A stretch of 64,000 nucleotides of DNA from JBALVO01 sp036961445 (GTDB taxonomy: Bacteria; Pseudomonadota; Gammaproteobacteria; Pseudomonadales; Halieaceae), in assembly GCA_036961445.1 (NCBI GenBank), contig JBALVO010000006.1:1-64000 (forward strand). The letters run 5' to 3'. Below the pieces are notes generated by a model, which saw only the letters and a list, made by a program, of their open reading frames with translations, had not been told where the DNA came from and made no database searches. The stretch's first letter is position 1. The number at the start of each line of letters is the position of its first letter. Shown here piece after piece: positions 8,663 to 16,843 of this stretch. A program made the translations under genes and the position numbers.

Positions 8663-9954
8663 GTTTCCGTAGGGGAGCGCCGGGTGCGAGTTCTGCGGCC
8701 GCCCTGGCTGCCTTTTCCCGATGCCACTTGCTCAAGGCGCTGTTCCATGGGCAGTTCCTGAAACTGTGTCCACCATTCACCCAGGTCACCGATGTCCTCT
8801 CCTGCCTGCTCGCGCAGCAATAGAAAATCATAAGCAGCCCGAAAACGGCGGTGCTCTACCAGTTCCGCCGCCTTGCGCCCCTGGCGCCGTTGCAGGCGTA
8901 ACTGGAACTCCCAGATCTCCCGCATCGGTTGGCTGAAGCGTTTTGGTATTGAAATATGCCTGGCGGCATCGCCGATGGTCTGCTGGGCGGCACTGTGCAT
9001 GGCAATCATTGGCGGATCGCCGCGGTTCTGCAGATGTAGTGCCTGTTTGCTGGCCACCGGCCACAGCAGTGCAGCGAGAATGAAGGCGGGTGTGACGGGT
9101 TTGCCCTGTGCTATGCGTTGGTCTGTATTGCCCATGGCAGCGCGTACCAGCGCCATTGCAGCAGCCTCTTTACGCAGGCACGCACTGGTATCGGGGAACA
9201 GGTATTGCAGCAGGCCATACTCAATTAACTTGTCCAGGGTTGCTGCCGCGTAACCGGCCAGAAATAACTTCAAAAATTCGTCAAACAAGCGTGCGGCTGG
9301 AATTTCACCTAAGAGGTGAGCACAGCCGGGAATCGCCCGGGCGGTAGCCTTGTCAATCGCAAAGTCCAGTTTGGCGGCGAAACGCAGAACCCGCAGCATG
9401 CGCACCGGGTCTTCGGTGAAGCGCACCGCTGGATCTCCGATAATGCAGATACTGCGCCGCTCAAGATCTTTCAGGCCATGTACGTGATCAAATACCTCGA
9501 ACTTGCCAGAATCGTAATACAGGGCGTTTACCGTGAGATCGCGTCGAACAGCGTCCTCTTCCAGAGTGCCGTAAACGTTGTCTCTCAACAGCAGGCCGCT
9601 GGCAGATTGCCGCGAGTGATTGCCCCCGTGTTCGGCAGTTGGCTCGGCATCATTGTCATGGTGCCCGCGGAATGTAGTGACCTCAATAATTTCACGGCCG
9701 AAACGCACATGTACGATACGAAAGCGGCGACCGATGATGCGGGAATTACGGAACAGCGCATGAATAGCTTCCGGCGTGGCATCTGTGGCGATGTCAAAGT
9801 CTTTGGGGTGCCCGCCTAACATGAGATCACGTACTGCGCCGCCCACCAGGTAAGCCTGATGTCCCTGGCCACGCAAACGGGACATCACTTTAAGAGCGCT
9901 ATCGCTGATATTTTTGCGGGATATACAGTGTTGATCTCTGGGAATGACGTTCAA
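8659..9954 (-). CDS. pcnB: Poly(A) polymerase I
   Basis: A 431-residue class II nucleotidyltransferase that adds 3' poly(A) tails to RNA. The head domain has YLVGGAVRDLMLGGHPKDFDIATDA, where D-F-D holds the catalytic aspartates, and RRDLTVNALYYD. The basic C-terminus (GGRRTRTRRSP) is typical and binds RNA. The start used is TTG at 9954 (NVIPRDQH matches the family N-terminus); the frame stays open upstream without an ATG and no strong ribosome-binding site is visible, so the exact start is uncertain. It lies directly after the putative crcZ RNA, as in Pseudomonas. Confidence 0.93.
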   Translation of the reverse strand: MNVIPRDQHCISRKNISDSALKVMSRLRGQGHQAYLVGGAVRDLMLGGHPKDFDIATDATPEAIHALFRNSRIIGRRFRIVHVRFGREIIEVTTFRGHHDNDAEPTAEHGGNHSRQSASGLLLRDNVYGTLEEDAVRRDLTVNALYYDSGKFEVFDHVHGLKDLERRSICIIGDPAVRFTEDPVRMLRVLRFAAKLDFAIDKATARAIPGCAHLLGEIPAARLFDEFLKLFLAGYAAATLDKLIEYGLLQYLFPDTSACLRKEAAAMALVRAAMGNTDQRIAQGKPVTPAFILAALLWPVASKQALHLQNRGDPPMIAMHSAAQQTIGDAARHISIPKRFSQPMREIWEFQLRLQRRQGRKAAELVEHRRFRAAYDFLLLREQAGEDIGDLGEWWTQFQELPMEQRLEQVASGKGSQGGRRTRTRRSPTET

Positions 9955-10054
9955 ACGAGTATGTGCCTGTGGCGGTTCGGAACAGGCGCGAAGCTTATCA
10001 CAGAAGTGATGGAATCGCCCGCTACTGCAGGTGCCTGTGCCGGGTTTGGGGTGG

Positions 10055-10353
10055 ACGAAATGAATGATGGGGAAAACAAAGTTTTCCCCATCCAGGTCTC
10101 ACGTCAGGAGTTATTGTTATTTCTGGGTGCTGTTATTTTTATTGGTACTTATAAAAACATAGTTTTATATGAATGCCCAAGCACTTAAAAATGTGAATTT
10201 TTACATTCTTGCTTGAATAATCAAGCTGGTGACTGCCTTTGCTCAAGCTGCCATCCAACAAAGAAATTGAAGGGGAAGGTGACTTCCCCATCCAGGTCCA
10301 TAGTGAAAAGTATTATTTTTATTGCGGTAGCAATTATTTTTATTTTTTGTACC
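10055..10353 (-). ncRNA. crcZ: CrcZ-type carbon-catabolite small RNA (candidate)
   Basis: In Pseudomonas the spacer between cbrB and pcnB encodes CrcZ, a CbrB/sigma54-activated RNA whose CA motifs sequester Hfq/Crc. This 551-base spacer shows the same layout. A -24/-12 promoter ends near 10365, and four copies of AAnAAnAAnAA lie on the minus strand at 10334-10344, 10313-10323, 10133-10143 and 10111-10121. There are two similar hairpins (10272-10289 and 10066-10092), the latter a plausible 3' end. Predicted length is about 300 nt, shorter than the Pseudomonas RNA. RNA ends are inferred from promoter geometry and the hairpin. No convincing protein is encoded here. Confidence 0.75.
10066..10092 (-). 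terminator. Perfect 12-bp hairpin at the likely 3' end of crcZ
   Basis: Arms GATGGGGAAAAC and GTTTTCCCCATC enclose a 3-base loop. On the minus strand it is followed by ATTCATTTCG, only moderately U-rich, so termination may be partial with read-through into pcnB. Confidence 0.5.
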
Positions 10354-10364
10354 GACAACAGTAA

Positions 10365-10380
10365 TGCATCACTTGTGCCA
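10365..10380 (-). promoter_or_regulatory. Sigma54 (-24/-12) promoter of crcZ
   Basis: On the minus strand the sequence reads TGGCAC, five bases, then ATGCA. The GG and GC doublets have the exact spacing of the sigma54 consensus TGGCAC-N5-TTGCA, with one mismatch. Transcription would start about 12 bases downstream, near 10353, just before the first A-rich CA motifs. Confidence 0.75.
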
Positions 10381-10455
10381 GGTTTATAAAAACCCTTAAT
10401 AAACAAAGAGATATGATATTTCGGGTGACCGGGCCAGTGCCTTCAGGTGCCCATG

Positions 10456-10504
10456 TGTTACCGGACTACACTGGTTTATGTAACGCGAGCCTACCGGGGT
10501 AACG
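10456..10504 (-). promoter_or_regulatory. Candidate CbrB enhancer sites upstream of crcZ
   Basis: Three copies of a GTAAC/GTTAC element lie at 10456-10461 (TGTTAC), 10480-10485 (GTAACG) and 10499-10504 (GTAACG). They are about 105-150 bases upstream of the predicted crcZ start, the distance expected for a sigma54 activator, and immediately follow the cbrB stop. Assignment to CbrB is inference from position and repetition. Confidence 0.5.
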
Positions 10505-10505
10505 C

Positions 10506-11942
10506 TTATTTACTCGCTGTGCTCGCGTTTTTACGTCGGTTTCCCGCATTGCCGCGGTTGCGAGGAATGTCGAATCGTTGGCGCCGTTCCCACAGGCATT
10601 TGCGGCTGACGCCGAGTTTCTGCGCTAGTTCGGTTTCGCTCATGGAGTCCTGGTGTTCCAGTACGAAACGCTGGAAATAGTCTTCCAGTGACAGATCTTC
10701 AGGTGGATCATTGGCGATGACCTGCGTCACTTTGCCGGAAGCGGCGATGCCCTGCCGTCCGCGGATGCGGTTGATGTTCACTAACTCCAGGTCTATACCC
10801 AGCGCTTCGTTATCAATTTCGTCAGTATCAGACAAGATAACAGCGCGCTCAATAGCGTGTTCCAATTCCCGCACATTGCCCGGCCACTGGTAGGTGGTGA
10901 TGGCCTGGATGGCGCGTGGTGACAGGCTCATTATATTTTTTCCGAGGCGGTCTGCCTGGGTCTGCAGCATGCGCTCTGCCAGGTGCAGAATATCCTTGCC
11001 GCGCTCACGCAGTGACGGCAAAGAGATGCGCAATACGTTAATCCGGTAAAACAGATCCTGGCGGAACAAGCCCTCTGCTGCCAGGCTTTGCAGATTCCGG
11101 TGTGTAGCGCAAATCAGGCGAACATTGACCTTGCGTGAATGCACCGAGCCAATGCGGCGGATCTCTCCTTCCTGGATAAAGCGCAATAATCGTGCCTGTG
11201 CCTCCATCGGCAGTTCGCCGATCTCGTCCAGAAATAGCGTGCCGCCATCAGCGGCTTCGATTAGCCCCATGCGACTGGCATTGGCACCCGTGAAGGCGCC
11301 TTTTTCGTAACCGAACAGTTCAGACTCGATCAGCGTATCGGGAATGGCTGCGCAGTTAACGGAGATCATGGTGTTGTCGGCACGCAAGCTGTGCTCATGC
11401 ACGCTGCGCGCCACCAGTTCCTTGCCGGTACCTGTCTCGCCCAACACTAGCACTGTGGAATCTGTGGGCGCCATTTTTTCTATGTGATCAAACAGTGTGA
11501 GCATGGCGGGGCAATTGCCCACGATGCCAGTCATGCTGTTCGACTTGTTGGCACGTCTTTCCCGGTCCCTTTGCTGCACCACCCGCGCGGTAGGGTGGTC
11601 GGCGATGATACGCTGCACTGCGCTTACCATGTCAGCGTGGTCAAAGGGCTTGGCGATATAGTCCACCGCACCCATACGCATGGAGTCCACCGCTGAACGC
11701 AGGCTGGCATAGCTGGTCATTATCAGCACCGGCACATCACCGGCCTTCTTGATCAGGTCAGTACCCGGTGCGCCGGGCAGTCGCAGGTCGCTGATAACCA
11801 GATCGAAATCGTTCAGGTTGTGGCTGGTCTCGGCCTCGAGTACGGATCCGGCTTCGCTGACCTGGTATTCGTTGCGCTCCAGCAATCGCCGCAGGGCAGT
11901 CCTGATTACCGATTCATCTTCAACGACGAGGATTTTCTGCAT
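10506..11942 (-). CDS. cbrB: Sigma54-dependent response regulator, CbrB type
   Basis: A 478-residue NtrC-family activator. The receiver domain carries the phospho-acceptor Asp52 in VISDLRLPG. The AAA+ domain has GETGTGKE, the sigma54-contact loop GAFTGA and the Walker B segment GTLFLDEIGELP. A Fis-type helix-turn-helix near the C-terminus includes ELAQKLGVSRKCLWERRQR. It is the partner of the adjacent SLC5-type sensor kinase, and the order cbrA-cbrB-spacer-pcnB matches Pseudomonas, where CbrAB controls carbon/nitrogen balance through CrcZ. The gene begins 88 bases after cbrA. The next gene downstream is the candidate crcZ with a matching sigma54 promoter. Confidence 0.92.
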   Translation of the reverse strand: MQKILVVEDESVIRTALRRLLERNEYQVSEAGSVLEAETSHNLNDFDLVISDLRLPGAPGTDLIKKAGDVPVLIMTSYASLRSAVDSMRMGAVDYIAKPFDHADMVSAVQRIIADHPTARVVQQRDRERRANKSNSMTGIVGNCPAMLTLFDHIEKMAPTDSTVLVLGETGTGKELVARSVHEHSLRADNTMISVNCAAIPDTLIESELFGYEKGAFTGANASRMGLIEAADGGTLFLDEIGELPMEAQARLLRFIQEGEIRRIGSVHSRKVNVRLICATHRNLQSLAAEGLFRQDLFYRINVLRISLPSLRERGKDILHLAERMLQTQADRLGKNIMSLSPRAIQAITTYQWPGNVRELEHAIERAVILSDTDEIDNEALGIDLELVNINRIRGRQGIAASGKVTQVIANDPPEDLSLEDYFQRFVLEHQDSMSETELAQKLGVSRKCLWERRQRFDIPRNRGNAGNRRKNASTASK

Positions 11943-12030
11943 GCCGTGTTACCTTTGTGTAGAGCCTACACAAGATACTCTCACGGCGGGGAATATTCCA
12001 GCTTACCAGTGCTGCAAGTGGGGTCTGAGG

Positions 12031-15009
12031 TTACACTTCGAATTCGGAACCATAGCTGGTTTGCGGTAACTGCAAGGTAAAGCGAGTACCCGGGTTACTT
12101 TCCTGGGTTAGCGGGCTGGTAAGCTGCACGGAGCCGTTCATGTCATCCATAATGCTGAACACCAGGGCCAGCCCCAGACCGGTTCCTGCGCCGGGATCCT
12201 TGGTGCTATAAAAAGGTTCAAACACCCGACTTTGTAATTCAGCGGGGATCCCGCGCCCGTTGTCTTCCACCTCGATAATCACCTGCTCGCCATCATGCTG
12301 CGCGGCAATGTGTACCTGGCCAAAGTCGTCGCAGGCGTCTCTGGCATTACCCAGCAGATTAACAAATACCTGCAACAGTCGTTGTGCATCTGCCAGTACT
12401 ACCAACTCTCGATCACAATAATTGCTGAACTGTATCGGCCTGGCCTCATGATCAAGGGCCAGCAGGTGGATGGCTTCGTCCACACAATCGGCCAGGTTTG
12501 TCGGCGTCAACCTGATGTCGCCCGCGCCGGAACCGGTATGGGAGAAGTTCACTAACGACTCCACGATTCGTGTGACCCGATCGGTTTGTTTGAGAATATC
12601 CTGGGCCATGTAGCGGATTTCTTCGGGGTCGGTTTCGTACTCCAGGTTTTGCGCCAGGCAGGCAATACCGGTAACCGGGTTGCCAATCTCGTGTGCTACG
12701 CCTGCGGCCAGGCGCCCTATAGAGGCCAGGCGTTCAGTGTGTAATAGCTCACTTTCCAGCAACTCCAGATCGGTAATATCCTCTACCAGAATGATGGTGT
12801 CATCGGGACTGCGAGTGCTGGCGTCTTCAGGCGTCGTCTTATGCAGGCTTATCCAGCGGGATGGGTCGGATTCCAGGGGCACTTCCGTTTTGAGAATAGT
12901 GTCGGCTTCGCCGTGTTGGAAATCACTGATGATCTGGCGCCAGGGTTCGGGGATCGAAGTCAATAACGAGCCCAGTGTGTCGCGGGGCGCGATGCCGGTA
13001 AGGTGCTGCATTGCGCGATTCCACATCAGCAGTTCACCATCGCGACTGATGGAGCACACGCCGATCGGCAACTTGTCCAGTGTCTCCCGGTGATGCCGGC
13101 GCAGGTTGTCCAGATCTGCCGCCAGTCCGGTAAAATGCATCTGCGCTTTATCCAGGTCGCGCTCGATGAGGTGAATGTCATCACTGTCGCCTTGTACGCC
13201 TGGCTCAAATGGGATGCAGCGCTCCACAATACTGTGTGCCACAGCCGGGCCCAGCAGACCGGACAGGTTCGCTTCAATGCGGCTACGTAGCCTGCGCAAT
13301 GCGTAAGGCCGGTTTTCGTTAGTAGAAAACTGCAATTCCCCCAGGGCAAGCTCCACCTCAGATTGTGCGGTGCGTTCGCCCAGGGCGGTGGCCAGGTGCG
13401 CGCTAAAATCACTGGCGCGGTGCAGGGACAGCGTCCTGCGTGTCGGCCGAGCCAGGTCGTCCATGGAGCAGATCTCCGCTGCGATTTTCTCGTCACTGGA
13501 GGTGCGTGTCATTACCGAAACTACTACGAACAATCCGGTATTCAACGCCAGTGAGACCATTGTGGCCCCCGGCCAAATGCTATCGCTGTTACCGAATAGA
13601 GCGTGGTATAGCTGGCTTAGCAAATGCGGGTGATAATCCGCTGCCAACGGCAGTAGCATGGAGAAAAACCAGATGGACAGACCGCCGGCGAGTCCGACCA
13701 GTAGCCCTTTGCGATTGGCATTGGGCCAGTATGGCGTGGCAATGATGCCGGGAAGAAACTGCAAGGTTCCAGTAAATGCCACCAGTGCTAACTGCGTCAG
13801 GCTTTGTTTGCCGCTGAGTGTGGCAAAGAAGATATAGCCAGCCAGGATAAGAATTGCGATGAGGGAGCGGCGCAACCATTTGAGTTGTGAGTATATGTTC
13901 TGGTCGCCGTCAATTTTTACCATCCTCCACGGCAGTACCAGATGGTTCAGGCACATATTGGCCAGCGCCAGGGTGGTGATAATGATGGTAGCACTGGCGG
14001 CGGATAAGCCGGCAACAAACGCTGCGGCACTAACCGGTACAGAGTGCAGTGCCATGCCGATAGCCAGCCCGCTGTAATCCATGGGCAGGTCGTGTCCCAG
14101 TTTTAGTCCCGCCCAGGTGACTGGCAGGATGGGGAGGCTCAGCAGTAACAGATACAGCGGTAGTCCCCAGGTAGCCCCGCGGAGGTTGCGGCTGTCAGTG
14201 TTCTCGGCAAATGCCATATGGAAAATGTGAGGCATGCAAACCGCGCCAGCAAAAAACATCAACAGCAGGGAGCGGGCGGTATCGCCGGCAATGGGGCGTT
14301 CAGCGATGCGGCTCATCTGCGGGTTTTGCACCAGCCATTGTTCCAGGTCGCCGAATCCGCCAAAAACCTGGTAGACCGCCGCCAGCAGCAGTACAAACAT
14401 GGCGCCGAGTTTTACCAGGGATTCAAAAGCAATAGCGGTAACCAGGCCGGTATTGCGATACTGCGAGGACACATGCCGGGTACCAAACAGAATCGAAAAT
14501 ACGATAATAATGATACAAAAAAGCTGCGCCAGCCTGTCGTGCCTGGCTTCGCCGGCCAGCAGGCCCTGGCCGGCAAGAATATGGATGCTGTCAGCCACCG
14601 CCTGGATCTGCAGCGCCAGCAGGGGTAGCAGCGTAATGCACATGGCTACCGTGATCGCCGCTCCGACCCAGCTGCTGCGAAAACGGAATGTCAGTACATC
14701 TGCAAGCGAGGCCAGTTGATAAACCCGACACAGTCGCAGTAGGGGCAGCAACAATAATGTCGCCATGACGAACATTAACACGACGCCCAGGTAGTACAGG
14801 ATGAAGTTGTAACCGTACTGGTGAGCCAGCTCGATGACACCGTTGCTGGCCATAGCGCCGGCGAAGACGCCCAGTGATAGCACGTAGGTCGCGGGGTGAT
14901 TAGTGATACGTTCAGGGATGATGCCGCGGTCTGCCAGGTAGGCGACAGTAAACAGGCCGGTCAGGTAAGCGATAATAAAAACCAGTATCTGGGTCAGGCT
15001 AAAGCTCAT
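12031..15009 (-). CDS. cbrA: Transporter-like sensor histidine kinase, CbrA type
   Basis: A 992-residue inner-membrane sensor. About 500 N-terminal residues form a sodium:solute symporter (SLC5) domain with many membrane helices. A linker, probably the STAC-type domain, follows. A PAS domain is near residues 650-720 (PIGVCSISRDGELLMWNRAM). The HisKA box AAGVAHEIGNPVTGI is near residue 770, and the ATPase domain shows DNGRGIPAELQSRVFEPFYSTKDPGAGTGLGL. The order symporter-STAC-PAS-kinase is that of CbrA. The start overlaps the small cbrX gene by 11 bases, so cbrA is probably translationally coupled to it. Confidence 0.92.
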   Translation of the reverse strand: MSFSLTQILVFIIAYLTGLFTVAYLADRGIIPERITNHPATYVLSLGVFAGAMASNGVIELAHQYGYNFILYYLGVVLMFVMATLLLLPLLRLCRVYQLASLADVLTFRFRSSWVGAAITVAMCITLLPLLALQIQAVADSIHILAGQGLLAGEARHDRLAQLFCIIIIVFSILFGTRHVSSQYRNTGLVTAIAFESLVKLGAMFVLLLAAVYQVFGGFGDLEQWLVQNPQMSRIAERPIAGDTARSLLLMFFAGAVCMPHIFHMAFAENTDSRNLRGATWGLPLYLLLLSLPILPVTWAGLKLGHDLPMDYSGLAIGMALHSVPVSAAAFVAGLSAASATIIITTLALANMCLNHLVLPWRMVKIDGDQNIYSQLKWLRRSLIAILILAGYIFFATLSGKQSLTQLALVAFTGTLQFLPGIIATPYWPNANRKGLLVGLAGGLSIWFFSMLLPLAADYHPHLLSQLYHALFGNSDSIWPGATMVSLALNTGLFVVVSVMTRTSSDEKIAAEICSMDDLARPTRRTLSLHRASDFSAHLATALGERTAQSEVELALGELQFSTNENRPYALRRLRSRIEANLSGLLGPAVAHSIVERCIPFEPGVQGDSDDIHLIERDLDKAQMHFTGLAADLDNLRRHHRETLDKLPIGVCSISRDGELLMWNRAMQHLTGIAPRDTLGSLLTSIPEPWRQIISDFQHGEADTILKTEVPLESDPSRWISLHKTTPEDASTRSPDDTIILVEDITDLELLESELLHTERLASIGRLAAGVAHEIGNPVTGIACLAQNLEYETDPEEIRYMAQDILKQTDRVTRIVESLVNFSHTGSGAGDIRLTPTNLADCVDEAIHLLALDHEARPIQFSNYCDRELVVLADAQRLLQVFVNLLGNARDACDDFGQVHIAAQHDGEQVIIEVEDNGRGIPAELQSRVFEPFYSTKDPGAGTGLGLALVFSIMDDMNGSVQLTSPLTQESNPGTRFTLQLPQTSYGSEFEV

Positions 15010-15175
15010 CCGGAAACCTCGTGCGCTGGTTCCAGTAGGCAGCCACGATAACTAACAGCCACAGTTGGTAGGGGCGATACCACGCTGTTTCAGAGCCCAC
15101 CATCCACCCTTCAATGGTCGGGAAAAAAATAAACACGAAACCAACAACCAGTAGTAGCGCTCGATTGATATACAT
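14999..15175 (-). CDS. cbrX: Small membrane protein upstream of cbrA (CbrX-like)
   Basis: A 58-residue frame starts MYINRALLLVVGFVFIFFP and continues through a WYRPYQLWLLVIVAAYW segment, giving two hydrophobic stretches. It ends in TAG inside the cbrA start region, overlapping cbrA by 11 bases. In Pseudomonas a small gene, cbrX, occupies this position and is coupled to cbrA translation. Position, size and membrane character support the assignment; function is unknown. Confidence 0.75.
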   Translation of the reverse strand: MYINRALLLVVGFVFIFFPTIEGWMVGSETAWYRPYQLWLLVIVAAYWNQRTRFPDEL

Positions 15176-15270
15176 TACGGTGCTATCCCCTGTTAAATGA
15201 CGTCTTTGTTAATCGACGTCCCGCCGAGCGTGGCAATCGATACTACTGAAGCGGCATCGGCGGGTAAAGC

Positions 15271-16173
15271 TCACGGGCGGCTTATCAGACTGGATTCGGG
15301 GATGGCCTGTTTGCCGGGGATATTCTGTGGCGTCCAGTGCCCACTGGCGAATGCCAGAATCTGTTCGCTGCTCGCCAGTTCAGGTGGCGGCTGAGCCTGG
15401 TGCAAAAACCGCAGTGCGTTGCGCAAGTTGGTGGTGGCTATGTCATCGTTCAGCGCAGGTGCATGATTCTGTTTGCTCAATTTTTGGCCCTGGCTGTTGG
15501 TGATAACGGGTAAATGGCAATATTCGGGGGTGTTGTAATTCAGTCGTTGCTGCAGAAATATCTGCCGCGGCGTCGACTCCAGTAAATCGGACCCGCGCAC
15601 AATATGGCTGATGGACTGATAGGCATCATCAACTACCACGGCCAGCTGGTAGGCGTCCAGGCCGTCTTTGCGCTTGACCACAAAATCCGTCAGCTGTTCA
15701 CCCAGGTGGATATCCTGCAAGCCCTGTAGTTGATCCACAAAACAGATCTGGCAGTCAGCGGGTACCATAACCCGGGTGGCGCAGGGCATGGTTACAGCGC
15801 TCTGGCGCCCCTGGCAGCGCCCCTGGCATGCCCCCCCCGAGCCCAGCTCGGCCCGGGTGCAAGCGCAATAAAACAGGTGACCTGCTGCCAACAAGTGGCG
15901 CAGCGCGCTGTGGTAGGCCTGGGTGCGTGTGCTTTGCCATAGCACTGGTTCATCCCAGTGCAGGCCGTGGCGTTGCAAGCTATGCAGAATGCGCTGGGCT
16001 GCAGTGGGATCTTCCCGCGGCGGATCAAGGTCTTCCATGCGAACCAGCCAGATGCCGCCGCGAGAGCGGGCATCCAGATAGCTGGCCACAGCGGCGATCA
16101 AAGAACCCAGGTGTAATGGTCCGGTAGGTGAGGGCGCGAAACGCCCTCGATAAAGCGCATTGGAGTTGGGCAC
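15271..16173 (-). CDS. gluQ: Glutamyl-Q tRNA(Asp) synthetase
   Basis: A 300-residue truncated glutamyl-tRNA synthetase paralogue lacking the anticodon-binding domain; it glutamylates queuosine in tRNA(Asp). The HIGH-like motif is in RFAPSPTGPLHLGSL, the KMSKS-like motif is KLSKQN, and the cysteines of CACTRAELGSGGACQGRC fit the family zinc site. The GTG at 16173 is chosen because it gives the family N-terminus and starts just after the dksA stop at 16196; the longer reading frame would run into dksA. dksA-gluQ is a widely conserved pair. Confidence 0.93.
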   Translation of the reverse strand: MPNSNALYRGRFAPSPTGPLHLGSLIAAVASYLDARSRGGIWLVRMEDLDPPREDPTAAQRILHSLQRHGLHWDEPVLWQSTRTQAYHSALRHLLAAGHLFYCACTRAELGSGGACQGRCQGRQSAVTMPCATRVMVPADCQICFVDQLQGLQDIHLGEQLTDFVVKRKDGLDAYQLAVVVDDAYQSISHIVRGSDLLESTPRQIFLQQRLNYNTPEYCHLPVITNSQGQKLSKQNHAPALNDDIATTNLRNALRFLHQAQPPPELASSEQILAFASGHWTPQNIPGKQAIPESSLISRP

Positions 16174-16195
16174 AGCTGGTGCCCTGCCAGGCGGG

Positions 16196-16639
16196 TTAAC
16201 CCATCTCCTGCCTTTCCTTGATCTCGGCCAGAGTCTTACAGTCGATACACAAGGTGGCGGTAGGGCGTGCTTCCAAACGTTGGATGCCGATTTCGACACC
16301 ACAGGCGTCGCAGAAACCGTAGTCGTCCTGTTCTATACGCTCCATAGTGGAGTCAATTTTCTTAATCAGCTTGCGCTCGCGGTCTCTTGTGCGCAGTTCC
16401 AGGCTGAATTCTTCTTCCTGGGTGGCGCGGTCAGCTGGATCAGGGAAATTCGCCGCTTCGTCTTTCATATGGCTGACGGTGCGGTCTACTTCCTGCATCA
16501 ATTCTGATTTCCAGTTGAGCAAGATGACTTTGAAGTGCTCACGTTGTTTCTCATTCATGTACTCTTCGCCGCGTTTGGGCTTGTAGGGCACGAAGTTTTT
16601 GAACTCAACGCTGGCTGCTTTTTTGGCTGCTCGAGGCAT
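16196..16639 (-). CDS. dksA: RNA polymerase-binding transcription factor DksA
   Basis: A 147-residue DksA that acts in the RNA polymerase secondary channel with ppGpp. The N-terminal helix, the long coiled coil carrying the acidic tip D-x-x-D-x-A (DPADRA), and the C4 zinc finger (CDAC, then CIDC) are all present. The ATG at 16639 (MPRAAKK) is preferred to an in-frame ATG seven codons upstream. gluQ follows 22 bases after the stop, suggesting co-transcription. Confidence 0.96.
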   Translation of the reverse strand: MPRAAKKAASVEFKNFVPYKPKRGEEYMNEKQREHFKVILLNWKSELMQEVDRTVSHMKDEAANFPDPADRATQEEEFSLELRTRDRERKLIKKIDSTMERIEQDDYGFCDACGVEIGIQRLEARPTATLCIDCKTLAEIKERQEMG

Positions 16640-16843
16640 GGTTATTTTCCCATACTGCAAAGGTAACTAGACAATACTCACAGTTCTTTGGCCGGGGCTA
16701 TAAAGACGGCCCAAATCCAAGGGCGGAGAAGCTACCAGATAACCCTCGCCCATGCCACTATTTAATCACAGTATTTATCGTCGGCTAACACCCTGGAGAA
16801 GCCTGTTGTTAGAATACGGCGCTTGCCGGAGCAGGGGATGTCC

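Noticed and set aside
10221..10406. A 61-residue minus-strand frame in the cbrB-pcnB spacer
   Set aside because: It lies across the sigma54 promoter and CA motifs of the candidate crcZ, has no ribosome-binding site, and the matching frame of the second module is full of stops.
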